From: Piscinibacter gummiphilus
Lineage (GTDB): Bacteria > Pseudomonadota > Gammaproteobacteria > Burkholderiales > Burkholderiaceae_C
Length of the DNA: 64,000 bases
Assembly: GCF_002116905.1 (NCBI RefSeq)
Contig: NZ_CP015118.1
Span: forward strand, 1,426,001 to 1,490,000
Direction: 5' to 3'
Positions within the stretch are counted from its first letter, which is position 1. Each line of letters begins with the position of its first letter. Below are positions 19,718 to 28,591 of the stretch, piece by piece. Under the pieces are notes generated by a model that was not told the DNA's origin, made no database searches, and was given only the letters and a program-made list of their open reading frames with translations. The translations under genes and the position numbers were made by a program.

Positions 19718-20644
19718 TCAGGGGCCTTCCGCCGTCACCCTGCATTCGGCGATGCGTGCTCCCTCGGCCAGGATGAAATCCTGAAGCGCGCGGCGGGCGG
19801 CCGGTTCTTCGGCTTCGCGGCGGGTCAGGACACACCAGTCGAGCCATTTCGGAAGGCCGATGACGTCGAGCACCGCGAGCTTGCCCATCTGGAGTTCGAG
19901 CTGGAACACGTGGGCGGACAGGAAGCTGATGCCGAGTCCGGCCATCACGGCCTGCTTCACGGCTTCGTTGCCTTCGAGTTCGAGGTTGAGGTTGACCTGC
20001 AGGCCCTGGACCTGAAGCAGGTGTTCCAGGAAACGGCGGGTGCCGGAATCGGCTTCCCTGGCGATGAAGGGTTCGTCGCGCAACTCTGCCCATTCGATGT
20101 TCCGCCGGCTCGCCATCGGGTGGTCGATCGACGCGACCAGGCAGTGAGGGTGTCGTGCGAACACTTCCGCCTGCACGTCGGTTTCCGAGGACGGGTAGCC
20201 GCTGATGACCAGATCGAGCTGGTGTGCGCTCAGCATCGCGAGAAGGTCGTCCCGTTGTCCGAGGTTGATCTTCGCCCCCATCTCCGGGTACTCCTTCCGG
20301 AAGGCCGCGATGATGGCGGGCAGGAAGTAGTTCGCCGGAGACACGGCCCCGATCTGCAACTGGCCGCGGAACTGCCCGTCGAGGGAGTTCAACGAGTCCA
20401 TCGCCACGTTGACCTGGGACAGCACCAGCCGCGCGTGCCGCAGGAGCTCCCGGCCCGCGTCGGTCAGACGGATCGGGCGCGCCTGGGTGTCGAACAGCTT
20501 GACCTTGACTTCGTCTTCGAGCGCGCGGATCTGCTGGGAGACGGCGGACTGGGTCATGCCCAGCATCTCGGCGGCACGCGAGAAGCTGCTCGTCGAGGCC
20601 GCGGCATCGAAGATGCGCAGGCTGCGAAGCGTGAGATCACGCAT
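19718..20644 (-). CDS. LysR family regulator (paralogue 2)
   Basis: A LysR-type regulator of 308 residues from the ATG at 20644. The winged helix contains GMTQSAVSQQIRALEDEVKVKLFDT, and the effector domain begins FRGQLQIGAVSPANYFLPAIIAAF. It is a clear paralogue of the regulator at 13613, so the two probably recognise similar DNA. The frame is open 24 codons further upstream, but the paralogue's start supports MRDLTLRSLRIF. It lies just upstream of the rhaD promoter in the same direction. It is a natural candidate for control of the rhamnose operon and of the repeated palindromes; which of the two LysR proteins does so is unknown. Confidence 0.88.
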   Translation of the reverse strand: MRDLTLRSLRIFDAAASTSSFSRAAEMLGMTQSAVSQQIRALEDEVKVKLFDTQARPIRLTDAGRELLRHARLVLSQVNVAMDSLNSLDGQFRGQLQIGAVSPANYFLPAIIAAFRKEYPEMGAKINLGQRDDLLAMLSAHQLDLVISGYPSSETDVQAEVFARHPHCLVASIDHPMASRRNIEWAELRDEPFIAREADSGTRRFLEHLLQVQGLQVNLNLELEGNEAVKQAVMAGLGISFLSAHVFQLELQMGKLAVLDVIGLPKWLDWCVLTRREAEEPAARRALQDFILAEGARIAECRVTAEGP

Positions 20645-20758
20645 GGCATGGCTCCTCGTGCGTCTTCGTCGGAGGGCTGGGCGGGGCGGAACGGGGCGCG
20701 TGCACGGGCGGCTCAATCAGGCGATACGTTCCGGGAATGGTAGCGCGTCGGGGACCGT

Positions 20759-21262
20759 TCAGCGTGCCTGCTCGCGGTTCGGCGCTGGCGGTCCCGCCTG
20801 TCTGGCGCTGCGCTCGAACGCGAGGAGGCGGCCGAACTCGAACATCGCCAGGCCGAGCAGCCCGACGCCGTTCGCGAGGTACAGGAACAGCTCGGTGAAG
20901 AACTCCGCACCGATCTCCGTCCGCTCAGGTGCAAGCCATTGCATCAACGGCGGCGCGATCCATCCCACGGCGGCCGTCACCGCGCCGCCATGGAGAAGCA
21001 AGGCCCCCAGCCAGCGGACCGCGCGTGCGACTCCACCCGTCCGCGGTGACGCCAGTGCCCTGCCGTCGCGCACGACCGATCCGATTCGGTAGATGCCGAG
21101 CAAGACGAAGATCGCGGGGCCGATCGAAGGCACGAGCCCCAGCCCGACCCCGCCCACCACCAGGCCGAGCCATCCGGCCTCCGCCCGGCCATGGGGCAGT
21201 ACCGCGGCGATGAGCACGATGACATAGGCGGCGCGAAGCGTGATGGATGGCTGCTGGTTCAC
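20759..21262 (-). CDS. Small multi-pass membrane protein, unknown
   Basis: A 167-residue protein with about four hydrophobic segments: residues ~10-25 (AAYVIVLIAAVLP), ~30-58 (WLGLVVGGVGLGLVPSIGPA), ~83-110 and ~125-150 (FFTELFLYLANGVGLLGLAMF). I do not recognise the family. It starts 6 bases after the tannase stop and so belongs to the esterase-tannase operon. A role in inner-membrane transport or as a partner of the secreted esterases is possible but unsupported. Confidence 0.7.
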   Translation of the reverse strand: MNQQPSITLRAAYVIVLIAAVLPHGRAEAGWLGLVVGGVGLGLVPSIGPAIFVLLGIYRIGSVVRDGRALASPRTGGVARAVRWLGALLLHGGAVTAAVGWIAPPLMQWLAPERTEIGAEFFTELFLYLANGVGLLGLAMFEFGRLLAFERSARQAGPPAPNREQAR

Positions 21263-21268
21263 GTCTTG

Positions 21269-22822
21269 TCAGTTCCTGGGTGGCGCGGCCTTGCACCGGA
21301 AGCTGCTGGCCGACCGCTTGGACCCCTTGCCGTCGTAGTGGGCGGTCTGCGGCCAGGGGCAGAGGGGGCGGGTGAAGCCCGTTCCCTCGGGAGAATCCGC
21401 CTTGGTGGCCACGAGGTGCCCCGGAGGTTGGCCTTCCTCCACCCATTTCTCGAGTGCCGGCTGCAGGTCGAACTCTGTCGCACCGGGGCCGCCAGCGCAG
21501 TGACCCATGCCGGGGACCATGTACAGGCGCACGCTCTTCTCCGCCGAAGGACCGAGCGTCTTGCGCACCTCGTCGACGTAGCCGATGGTTTCGGCGGCCG
21601 AGATGACCGGGTCGTCCCACCCTTGATAGATGATCAGCTTGCCGCCGCGCCGCGTGAAGGCGCCGACGTCGGCGCTGGTTGCGTTGACGACGGGCGCGAT
21701 CTTCCGCAGTGCGAGGGGGTAGTCGCGGTCCAGCTGAAAACTCTCGACGTTCCAGGCCGGGTCGTCGAAGACCATCCACCGGTAGAACTCCTGACCGTAG
21801 GCCCGGGTCTGCGGGGTCGTGATCCACGCGGACCAGTTGTCCTTCAAGCCTTCGCTGCCCAGTGCGGGGCCCGTCATGACCGATTGACCACTGCTCAGGC
21901 GCGGCCCGTCGTAGACCTTGCGAAGGGCCGAGACCTCGGCGCCCGTGAGGCAGGTCGACGATGCCTCGCCTCGGCATTTCAGCTCGGCAGGGTCGAAGCG
22001 ACAGGCCTGGGGGTTCTCGAGAAGCCCGTCCGTCACACCGTCGAGCGCATCGCACTTGCGCATGATGGCGCGATGCACCAGCCCGAGCTTGTCGTCGAGC
22101 TGGGGCGCGCCGCCGGGTCCGAGCACGGCGTCGTAGTTCCAGATCAGTTTGGTGAGGATCTCGAGATAGCGCCTGGCGGGTGCGCCGACGATCACGCCGT
22201 CGTAGTCGGAGGGATACCGTGTGACCTCCATGAGTCCCTCTCGGCCACCGTTGGAGCAGCCGAGGAAGTAGGCATGCGTGCTGGGGCGGCCATAGCGCGC
22301 CGCGATCACTTCCTTGGCCACGACGGCAGCCAGGTGGTTGCCGCGATGGCCGAAGTCGATCACCTTCTCGGGCTGCTTGTGGACCCATGGTGCCAGGCCT
22401 GGCACGGCCTTGTGCCCGACGTCCGTCTGCACGGCGGCATACCCCTGGACCACGGCCCGGTTGAGCGTGGCGGCTCCGCCCGGGGACAGGCCGCCATCGA
22501 AGCCGGCGCCTCCGAATCCCTGCATCCTGCCGTTCCAGGTCTCCGGCATCCACACCTCGACCTTGATGTCCGAGCCCGCCACGGGTTGCAGGCGGACCCG
22601 GGCCCGGCACATGTCGGCCGCGGCAGTGGCTCCTTCGGTCTCTCCTCCCTTGATCACTTCGCCTGCCGAGAAACGTTCGGCCCCTTCGACGGTGCCTGCC
22701 TCGACCTTGAGGCCGCCCAGCGCAGTGCAGGCGTCAGGCGTCGGGGCACCGATGGCGCACGAGGCCCCTGCGACGAGGCTTGCGCAGATGATCAGCGTCC
22801 GGATTCCCGGCTTTGCCATCAT
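21269..22822 (-). CDS. Tannase/feruloyl esterase family protein
   Basis: A serine esterase of the tannase and feruloyl esterase family, 517 residues including an N-terminal signal peptide (hydrophobic IRTLIICASLVAGASCAIGA), so probably periplasmic or secreted. The catalytic triad follows the CS-D-HC rule: Cys189-Ser190 in GCSNGGRE, Asp404 in GWDDP and His441-Cys442 in MGHC. The lid region contains the cysteine-rich segment typical of the family (RKCDALDGVTDGLLENP). The start codon overlaps the stop of the upstream esterase (ATGATG). Expected substrates are galloyl or hydroxycinnamoyl esters; the sequence does not separate these. Confidence 0.9.
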   Translation of the reverse strand: MMAKPGIRTLIICASLVAGASCAIGAPTPDACTALGGLKVEAGTVEGAERFSAGEVIKGGETEGATAAADMCRARVRLQPVAGSDIKVEVWMPETWNGRMQGFGGAGFDGGLSPGGAATLNRAVVQGYAAVQTDVGHKAVPGLAPWVHKQPEKVIDFGHRGNHLAAVVAKEVIAARYGRPSTHAYFLGCSNGGREGLMEVTRYPSDYDGVIVGAPARRYLEILTKLIWNYDAVLGPGGAPQLDDKLGLVHRAIMRKCDALDGVTDGLLENPQACRFDPAELKCRGEASSTCLTGAEVSALRKVYDGPRLSSGQSVMTGPALGSEGLKDNWSAWITTPQTRAYGQEFYRWMVFDDPAWNVESFQLDRDYPLALRKIAPVVNATSADVGAFTRRGGKLIIYQGWDDPVISAAETIGYVDEVRKTLGPSAEKSVRLYMVPGMGHCAGGPGATEFDLQPALEKWVEEGQPPGHLVATKADSPEGTGFTRPLCPWPQTAHYDGKGSKRSASSFRCKAAPPRN

Positions 22823-23682
22823 GGTGCCGTCGCCTTCTCGGACTTCGCTTCCATGAAGCCTTCCGACTTGAGCCAGGCGCCGAGGGCCTCGGGCCAGCGG
22901 CCGACGGGGAGCGATGGCAGTCGCATGCCGAAACCGTGGCCGCCCTTGGCGTAGATGTGCAGCTCGGACGGGCGTCCGACGGCCTGCCACTGCTGGAACA
23001 GCTTGACGCTGCCACCGGCGGGGACCGTGCTGTCGTCCTGCGCGTGAACCAGGAACAGGGGCGGGGCGTCGGCCGCGGGTTGGGTGTCGATCACCGGCAT
23101 GCCGTAGGCCGACACCGCGAAGTTGGGCCGTGCCTTGGCGTCCGCCTGCAGGACCACCCCCAGGGTCGTGATGGCGCCTGCGGAAAATCCCATCATGCCG
23201 ACGCGGGTCGGGTCGATGCCGTACTTGCCGGCCATGCCGCGCACCAGCTTCAGCGCCTGGGTGGCGTCGGCCACCGCGAGCACCCGTCCCGGCTCCATCA
23301 TGCGCAGCATGCCGTCCATGTCCCGCGGCGGGGCCTGGCCCGGCGCCAGGTCCAGGTGCCCCACGCGGTACTTCAGTACGAAGCCGGTGATGCCGCGGTC
23401 CGCAAGCCAGCGGGCCGGCTCGAGACCTTCGAGATCCCATGCCAGACCGCCGAAGCCGCCGCCCGGCAGGACCACGACCGCCGCGCCATTCGCCTTGCCC
23501 GGAGCGGGACGCACGACGGTGATCGTCGGCTCGTTGACGTTCGTCTTCACGAGGGTCTTGCCTGCGCCCGGCAGATTCACCTCGGTCTGTGTCTCGACCA
23601 TCACCTTGTGCTCGGTGCCCGGTGCGGCGCCTGGCCATAGATTGAGTACCTCGTAGCCGACGAGCGATGTGACCATGTCCAT
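22819..23682 (-). CDS. Alpha/beta hydrolase, acetylesterase-like
   Basis: A 287-residue alpha/beta hydrolase similar to bacterial acetyl-xylan-type esterases and dienelactone-hydrolase relatives. The oxyanion segment VVVLPGGGFGGLAWDLEG is clear, as are the nucleophile elbow MGFSAGA, Asp in HAQDDSTVP and His in KGGHGFGM. The start at 23682 has AGGAACC upstream; the long open frame before it is not protein-like. No clear signal peptide. It is the first gene of the operon with the tannase and the membrane protein. It likely removes acetyl or similar small acyl groups from sugars or phenolics; the exact substrate is unknown. Confidence 0.82.
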   Translation of the reverse strand: MDMVTSLVGYEVLNLWPGAAPGTEHKVMVETQTEVNLPGAGKTLVKTNVNEPTITVVRPAPGKANGAAVVVLPGGGFGGLAWDLEGLEPARWLADRGITGFVLKYRVGHLDLAPGQAPPRDMDGMLRMMEPGRVLAVADATQALKLVRGMAGKYGIDPTRVGMMGFSAGAITTLGVVLQADAKARPNFAVSAYGMPVIDTQPAADAPPLFLVHAQDDSTVPAGGSVKLFQQWQAVGRPSELHIYAKGGHGFGMRLPSLPVGRWPEALGAWLKSEGFMEAKSEKATAP

Positions 23683-24324
23683 GTGTGAGGGTTCCTGTTG
23701 CGACAAAGCGAAGTTGCAGCGCCGGGTGTCTCGACTTCTCGGGTCGAACCGGACAACTGCGTTCCAGGAATCATGCCGAAGCAGGCCTGTGGGCTGTAGC
23801 GGAGGATTCCCACCGCATGACCGTGGTGCTCGGCCTCGTCTGGGAGGAACGCTTCCCCGCGAGGTCAGGGTAAACGCGTGACGCGTCCTCTGAAGGTGGT
23901 GCGACGTCGCCTGCACGGACCCAATTCGTGGCGTTGATATCGATGCGCGAGCGCCGCCGTGAGGCGGTCGTCGAGCGTTGCATGTCGCTTCATCGAGCCC
24001 GCTGCGAGATCGGATTGTCGACCTTTCGAACGGCATAAGTGTCGCTAATGCGATGGCGGTCATCAGCTCTCTAGGGGCCCTGCACATGCAGGACTGCATG
24101 AACTCGGCGATGCCGCCACATTGCGTCGGTGGAAACCCGGCACGAATGCGCGAGGGTGGTTTGCGTGGGGGTGACGCGCCTCGTGGCGAGTCTCCGTGAA
24201 TCTCCGCTGCGGCCGACAATCATGCTTAAACCATGATTGCACCAGGGCTTGATGAGTTCCGACCGCGGGGTCGGCCAGTGAGCCTCCTCTGCCTGACGCA
24301 GTCACCATCATCATTGGAGTCAAT
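23683..24324. promoter_or_regulatory. Divergent control region esterase / TonB receptor
   Basis: A 642-base gap with no convincing gene. It carries two marked inverted repeats. ATAAGTGTCGCTAAT (24035-24049) is the window's LysR-like motif with two mismatches. CAATCATG and CATGATTG (24217-24224 and 24232-24239) are separated by 7 bases, ~86 bases before the receptor start. A small GC hairpin (CCGACC/GGTCGG, 24259-24274) lies in the presumed leader. Together these suggest tight substrate-dependent control of the receptor gene. Confidence 0.55.
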
Positions 24325-26595
24325 GTGACGACCAAACGTACCACCAGTTTGCCCCTCGCCGCGGGCCTCGCACTCAGCGCGATCACGCAGGCCGTGCTTG
24401 CCCAGGCCGTGACGCCCGCGCCCAGCGCGCCCGCCGTCGTGCCGGCTCCGGAGAGCGCCGCCTCGAGTCCCGAATCGTCCGTCGCGCCGGCCGCGGCTGC
24501 GCCTGCCGCGAAGCGCGCGGCGCCGTCGACGCAGCTCGATGCCGTGGTGATCGTCGCCAACAAGCGTGAGGAACGTCTGCAGGAAGTTCCCGCGTCCGCG
24601 GCCGTCGTGCAACCTCAGCAGCTCGACCAGCAGCGCGTCGTGTCGGTCGAGGACCTGCAGCGTGCGGTCCCGACCATGCAGGGGAGCGGGAACGGCCTGA
24701 GCATTCGCGGCTACGGTGCCACGTCGTTCTCTCCGACGGCCGAGGGCGCCGTGGGCGTCGTCGTCGATGGCGTGTCGATGGGCGGCTCTTCGGAGACGCC
24801 TCCGAACCTGTTCGACGTCGAACGTGTCGAAGTGCTCGAAGGCTCGCAAGGCACGCTGTTCGGCAAGAACGCATCGGCGGGCGTGGTGAACATCGTGACG
24901 GTCGCTCCGAACATGAAGAGCTTCGGCGGTGTCGCCCGCATCGAGGGTCGCACTCGCAGCAGCGGTGGCGCCCAGTTCGCGCTCAACGTTCCCGCCAGCG
25001 AGCAACTCGCCTTCCGCATCTCCGGCGGCCTGGTCCAGGATCCGCGCGTCGTGCACAACATCCCCGATGATTCGTGGGACGGAACCCAGCGTCAGAACGC
25101 CCGTGCGCGCATGCGCTGGCTGCCGACGACCGACGTGCGGGTCGACCTGAGCGTCGACAACTCGGTGAACAAGATCAAGGGCGGCACGCCGACTGTCTTC
25201 TACAAGACGACCCCTGGATCGCCCCTGACCGCAGCGCTGGCCGCGTGCGGTGTGACCGTCGGCGAGGAAAACACGCAAGGCTGCGCGAGCGAAGGCTACA
25301 AACGGAAGGACGAGAGCCGCGGCGCGTCCGGGCAGGTCGACTGGTTCCTGGGCGACTACACGCTGACGTCGATCACGGCGATTCGCCGAGCGTCGACCGA
25401 AACCACGTCCAATGAACTGGACGGCATCAACGTGCCGGTTCCGAGTGCAACGCAGGCCCCTCTCTTCAAGGACTTCAAGAACACGAGCCAGGAGTTCCGC
25501 GTGGCCTCGCCGGACTTCGAGGCGGGCAACTTCGTGCTCGGCGCGTTCTACTACAACCAGGACATCGACGGCGGATCCGAGCGGAAGATCGTGGTGCCGC
25601 CGGGGCTCACCCTGGGGGATACCAAGCAGCAGACCGGCAGCACGCGCAGCCTCGCACTCTTCGGGCAAGGGCTCTACCGTGCGACTCAGGATCTGTCCTT
25701 CACGCTCGGGGCGCGTCTCGGGCATGAACGCGTGTCCACGACCGCTTCCGGCGCGCTGCTGCCCGGCGCCATCGCGCCGGTCATCGCCGCCAACCTGAAC
25801 CCGGTGAATGCCGAGCTGACGGACACCTACTACTCGTACAAGACGGGTGCGCAGTACCAGCTGACCAAGGACAACATGGTGTACGCGCTGTACACCCGGG
25901 GCTACAAGGGTCCGGCCATCAACGACGTGATTCCGTCGCCCGATACCCCGGTCATCGTGCAGCCGGAAATCCCGAAGACCTGGGAACTGGGCCTCAAGAA
26001 CCAGTTCCTGAACGGGCGGGTCGGTCTGAACTTCACGGCGTATCACACCAAGGCCGAGAACTACCAGACCACCGTTCTGGACCCGATCACGCTCAGCTTC
26101 GTCTCCGGCAATGCCCCGTCGGCCACCTTCAAGGGCGGTTCGGTGAGCTTCTATGGTCGCGTCACCCCGGACCTGATGCTCAACGGTGGCCTGTCGCGCA
26201 TGACGACGGAGACCGAGCGCGCCTCCATCGGTGCAACCGGTTCCGAGCCGACCATCCGGGCCACCCTGGCTGCCACGTACGGCTTCTGGGTTTCGGACTT
26301 CCGCGCATCGGTCGGGACGGACGTGACGTACGAGGACCGTCCGGCGGACGATCCGTCGGCGCCGCTCTCCTGGGCGCACAAGGCCACGATCGTCGGCGCG
26401 CAGGCCGGCTTCCGCTCGCCGGACGGCAACTGGGGGCTGACGCTCAACGTTCGGAACCTCTTCAACAAGTTCGACCCCGCCGGTCGCAGCGGCTACTTCC
26501 TGGGGCAGTTCGTCGGGGACACCGGCGCTGCATTCCAGACCTTCAAGCCGGAATCGCTCCGCGTGATCGGTCTGACCCTGGACGCGAAGTTCTGA
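24325..26595 (+). CDS. TonB-dependent outer-membrane receptor
   Basis: A 756-residue outer-membrane gated barrel. It starts with GTG (GGAG upstream) and a signal peptide ending near VLAQA. A low-complexity Ala/Pro stretch (30-65) follows, then a TonB-box-like LDAVVIVANK (71-80), the plug domain (REERLQEVPASAAVV; SIRGYGATSFSP; VERVEVLEGSQGTLFGKNASAGVVN) and the beta-barrel ending in a C-terminal Phe. It resembles the receptors that sphingomonads and Burkholderiales use for carbohydrates and aromatics as well as siderophores. With esterases and rhamnosidases around it, import of a phenolic glycoside or oligosaccharide is the favoured role (inference). Energy would come from the tonB-exbD-exbD-exbB set at 43130-45547. 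Confidence 0.9.
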   Translation: MTTKRTTSLPLAAGLALSAITQAVLAQAVTPAPSAPAVVPAPESAASSPESSVAPAAAAPAAKRAAPSTQLDAVVIVANKREERLQEVPASAAVVQPQQLDQQRVVSVEDLQRAVPTMQGSGNGLSIRGYGATSFSPTAEGAVGVVVDGVSMGGSSETPPNLFDVERVEVLEGSQGTLFGKNASAGVVNIVTVAPNMKSFGGVARIEGRTRSSGGAQFALNVPASEQLAFRISGGLVQDPRVVHNIPDDSWDGTQRQNARARMRWLPTTDVRVDLSVDNSVNKIKGGTPTVFYKTTPGSPLTAALAACGVTVGEENTQGCASEGYKRKDESRGASGQVDWFLGDYTLTSITAIRRASTETTSNELDGINVPVPSATQAPLFKDFKNTSQEFRVASPDFEAGNFVLGAFYYNQDIDGGSERKIVVPPGLTLGDTKQQTGSTRSLALFGQGLYRATQDLSFTLGARLGHERVSTTASGALLPGAIAPVIAANLNPVNAELTDTYYSYKTGAQYQLTKDNMVYALYTRGYKGPAINDVIPSPDTPVIVQPEIPKTWELGLKNQFLNGRVGLNFTAYHTKAENYQTTVLDPITLSFVSGNAPSATFKGGSVSFYGRVTPDLMLNGGLSRMTTETERASIGATGSEPTIRATLAATYGFWVSDFRASVGTDVTYEDRPADDPSAPLSWAHKATIVGAQAGFRSPDGNWGLTLNVRNLFNKFDPAGRSGYFLGQFVGDTGAAFQTFKPESLRVIGLTLDAKF

Positions 26596-26611
26596 CGCCG
26601 GACTCGCTGTA

Positions 26612-26717
26612 GGTGCCGATGCGGATCGGCACCGCCCTGGGCCCGCCTGCCTGTGCAGCCGGGCCCAGACCATTGAAGATCCCGAAAGCCGCAGATCCGT
26701 CCGTGACGGATCTGCGG
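26612..26717 (+). terminator. Three stem-loops between receptor and CocE-like gene
   Basis: Three hairpins follow the receptor stop. GGTGCCGAT/ATCGGCACC pairs at 26612-26620 with 26625-26633 (loop GCGG). TGGGCCC/GGGCCCA is at 26638-26644 and 26661-26667. CCGCAGATCCGT/ACGGATCTGCGG is at 26689-26700 and 26706-26717, a perfect 12-base-pair stem with 5-base loop. No T run follows, so they could terminate, stabilise the receptor mRNA end or attenuate the downstream gene. Confidence 0.5.
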
Positions 26718-26754
26718 TTCGCATCAAGTGGAAGTTCGGAGAAGGGGATCGCTC

Positions 26755-28560
26755 GTGACCAAGAACGCAGCAACGCGTCGACCCGGAAAGCGGTGGACCG
26801 TGTGGCGAGTACTACGTTGGATTGCAGGAGTTTTGATGTCACTGCTGGTTGCATCGGCCCTGGCGCTTGCCGGGCTGTCATCGTTCCGCGAATGGACCGC
26901 CACGAAGATGCTGACGGACCCCATCGTGAGAGAGCGTCTGGCGAGCGTTCCGACGAGGACCGAGCCGGCGGACGTCGAGAAGCTCATGGTGCGCATGCGC
27001 GACGGCGTGGAGTTGAGCACGCAGGTCTTTCTGCCGAAGGGCCAGGGTCCATGGCCGGTGATCGTGGTTCGGGATCCCTACAGCTTCAGCCACTACCTCT
27101 CCTGCAAGGTGTTCGTGCGGTATGGCTACGGCTGTGTCTACCAGGAGGTGCGGGGACGGGGACCGTCGCAGGGCACCTGGTACCCCTTCATTGACGAACG
27201 CAAGGACGGACTCGACCTGCTGGCCTGGGTGCTCAAGCAGCCGTGGCAGAACGGGCGGATCGCCCTCCAGGGGGGCTCCTACGTGGGTGCCGTCCAGTGG
27301 GCGGTAGCGGGAGACCTGCCACCGGAAGTGAAGACGTTCGTGCCCACGGTCGCGCATGGCGACGTCTACGAACTCGCCTATCGCAACGGCATGTTCAACG
27401 AAGGCATCGCGGGCGTCTGGTTGCACAGCCAGGGGCGCTCGCTGCTGGGCACCGTGACGGCGGGTTCGAAGTGGGCCAAGAACGTCGCCGGCAAGTTCCC
27501 GGCGCAAGGGGTGGATGCCGGCGAGTTCCCGCTCGGGTGGGCGGCGTACCAGGACTGGATCAGGCATCCCGACAAGGACGATGCCTACTGGCAGTCCCCG
27601 GAGTACGTGGCGCTGCGCGAGGCGCATCGCAAGGTGCAGGTGCCCGTCATGATGATCGGCTACGCGAACGACTTCTTCCTTCCCGGCATGCTCCGCACCT
27701 ACGAAGAGCTGCCGACGCGTGACAAGAGCGTGCTCATCGTCGGGCCGGGGAATCACGGCGGCCAGGCGGACCCGGAGGTCCAGGGCAGCTACACCCAGGA
27801 CTACGCGGACACGCTCGCCTGGTTCGATCATCACCTCCGCGGTGAGCCGCTGCCCGAACGGCTGCGCCCTGGCGTCAACGTCTTCGTCCACGGCGCGAAC
27901 ACCTGGCGGCATGCCGAGCGGTGGCCCGCGCCGAAGGCGCCGCTCTTGCTGAACCTCGACCAGCTGGCGGGTGCCCAGCCGTGTGATGGCGGTTCGCTCT
28001 CCGACGACACGCCCGCGGCCGGGCAGACGGTGTCCTACGTCTACGATCCTCGCCACCCGGTCCCCACCCGCGGAGGCGCGTTCGTGCTGTTGAGTGATTC
28101 CGTGGAGGCGCAGCGCAACGACCTGTGCGAACGAGAGGACGTCCTGTCGTTCGCCTCGGCATCGTTCGACGCGGAAACCCTCCTCGATGGGCCGATCCGG
28201 ATCCGGTTGCGCGTCTCGAGCGACGCGCCGGACACCTCGTTCACCGTGAAGCTCTCCGAGCATTTCGCCGATGGTCGCGTCTACAACATCCGCGACGACA
28301 TCAGCAGCCTGAGCATGCGCAATGGCGCGCAGCATCGCGTGGCGTACGTGCCCGGTGAGCCGGTCGAGGTGACGTTCGATCTGACGCCGATCCTGTGGCA
28401 GATGAAGAAGGGGTCACGGCTGCGCCTGGACGTGTCCTCGTCGAGTGCGCCGGCCTTCTTCCCTCATCCCAACCGGAGCGGCCTGTGGAGCGAAGTCGCT
28501 GACCCCGTGGTCGCGCGGCAAGTGCTGCTGGGCGGGACGGTCGAACTTCCCGTCAAGTGA
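26755..28560 (+). CDS. CocE/NonD family serine hydrolase, membrane-anchored
   Basis: A 601-residue hydrolase of the X-Pro dipeptidyl-peptidase/cocaine esterase group. An N-terminal membrane anchor or uncleaved signal (residues ~20-42) precedes the alpha/beta hydrolase domain, with RDPYSF oxyanion region and nucleophile GGSYVG (Ser175). The Asp and His are expected near GYANDFFLPG and GPGNHGG. A C-terminal jelly-roll domain (SFTVKLSEHFADGR; LRLDVSSSSAPAFFPHPN) completes the family layout. GTG at 26755, with AGAAGGGG upstream, is preferred over GTG at 26728. It probably hydrolyses an ester or amide in the periplasm; the natural substrate is unknown, and proximity to tannases suggests phenolic esters. 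Confidence 0.85.
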   Translation: MTKNAATRRPGKRWTVWRVLRWIAGVLMSLLVASALALAGLSSFREWTATKMLTDPIVRERLASVPTRTEPADVEKLMVRMRDGVELSTQVFLPKGQGPWPVIVVRDPYSFSHYLSCKVFVRYGYGCVYQEVRGRGPSQGTWYPFIDERKDGLDLLAWVLKQPWQNGRIALQGGSYVGAVQWAVAGDLPPEVKTFVPTVAHGDVYELAYRNGMFNEGIAGVWLHSQGRSLLGTVTAGSKWAKNVAGKFPAQGVDAGEFPLGWAAYQDWIRHPDKDDAYWQSPEYVALREAHRKVQVPVMMIGYANDFFLPGMLRTYEELPTRDKSVLIVGPGNHGGQADPEVQGSYTQDYADTLAWFDHHLRGEPLPERLRPGVNVFVHGANTWRHAERWPAPKAPLLLNLDQLAGAQPCDGGSLSDDTPAAGQTVSYVYDPRHPVPTRGGAFVLLSDSVEAQRNDLCEREDVLSFASASFDAETLLDGPIRIRLRVSSDAPDTSFTVKLSEHFADGRVYNIRDDISSLSMRNGAQHRVAYVPGEPVEVTFDLTPILWQMKKGSRLRLDVSSSSAPAFFPHPNRSGLWSEVADPVVARQVLLGGTVELPVK

Positions 28561-28591
28561 TCGCATCGTCGCCGGGACGTGTCGGCACGCA

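Noticed and set aside
23683..24219. N-terminal extension of the acetylesterase-like gene
   Set aside because: The extension is Arg/Pro/Ser-rich without similarity, while the ATG at 23682 has a good ribosome-binding site and starts the hydrolase fold.
24226..26727. 833-codon open frame on the minus strand opposite the TonB receptor
   Set aside because: Composition is Arg/Gly/His-rich with no recognisable motif; the plus strand encodes a complete TonB receptor. It is a GC-driven mirror frame.
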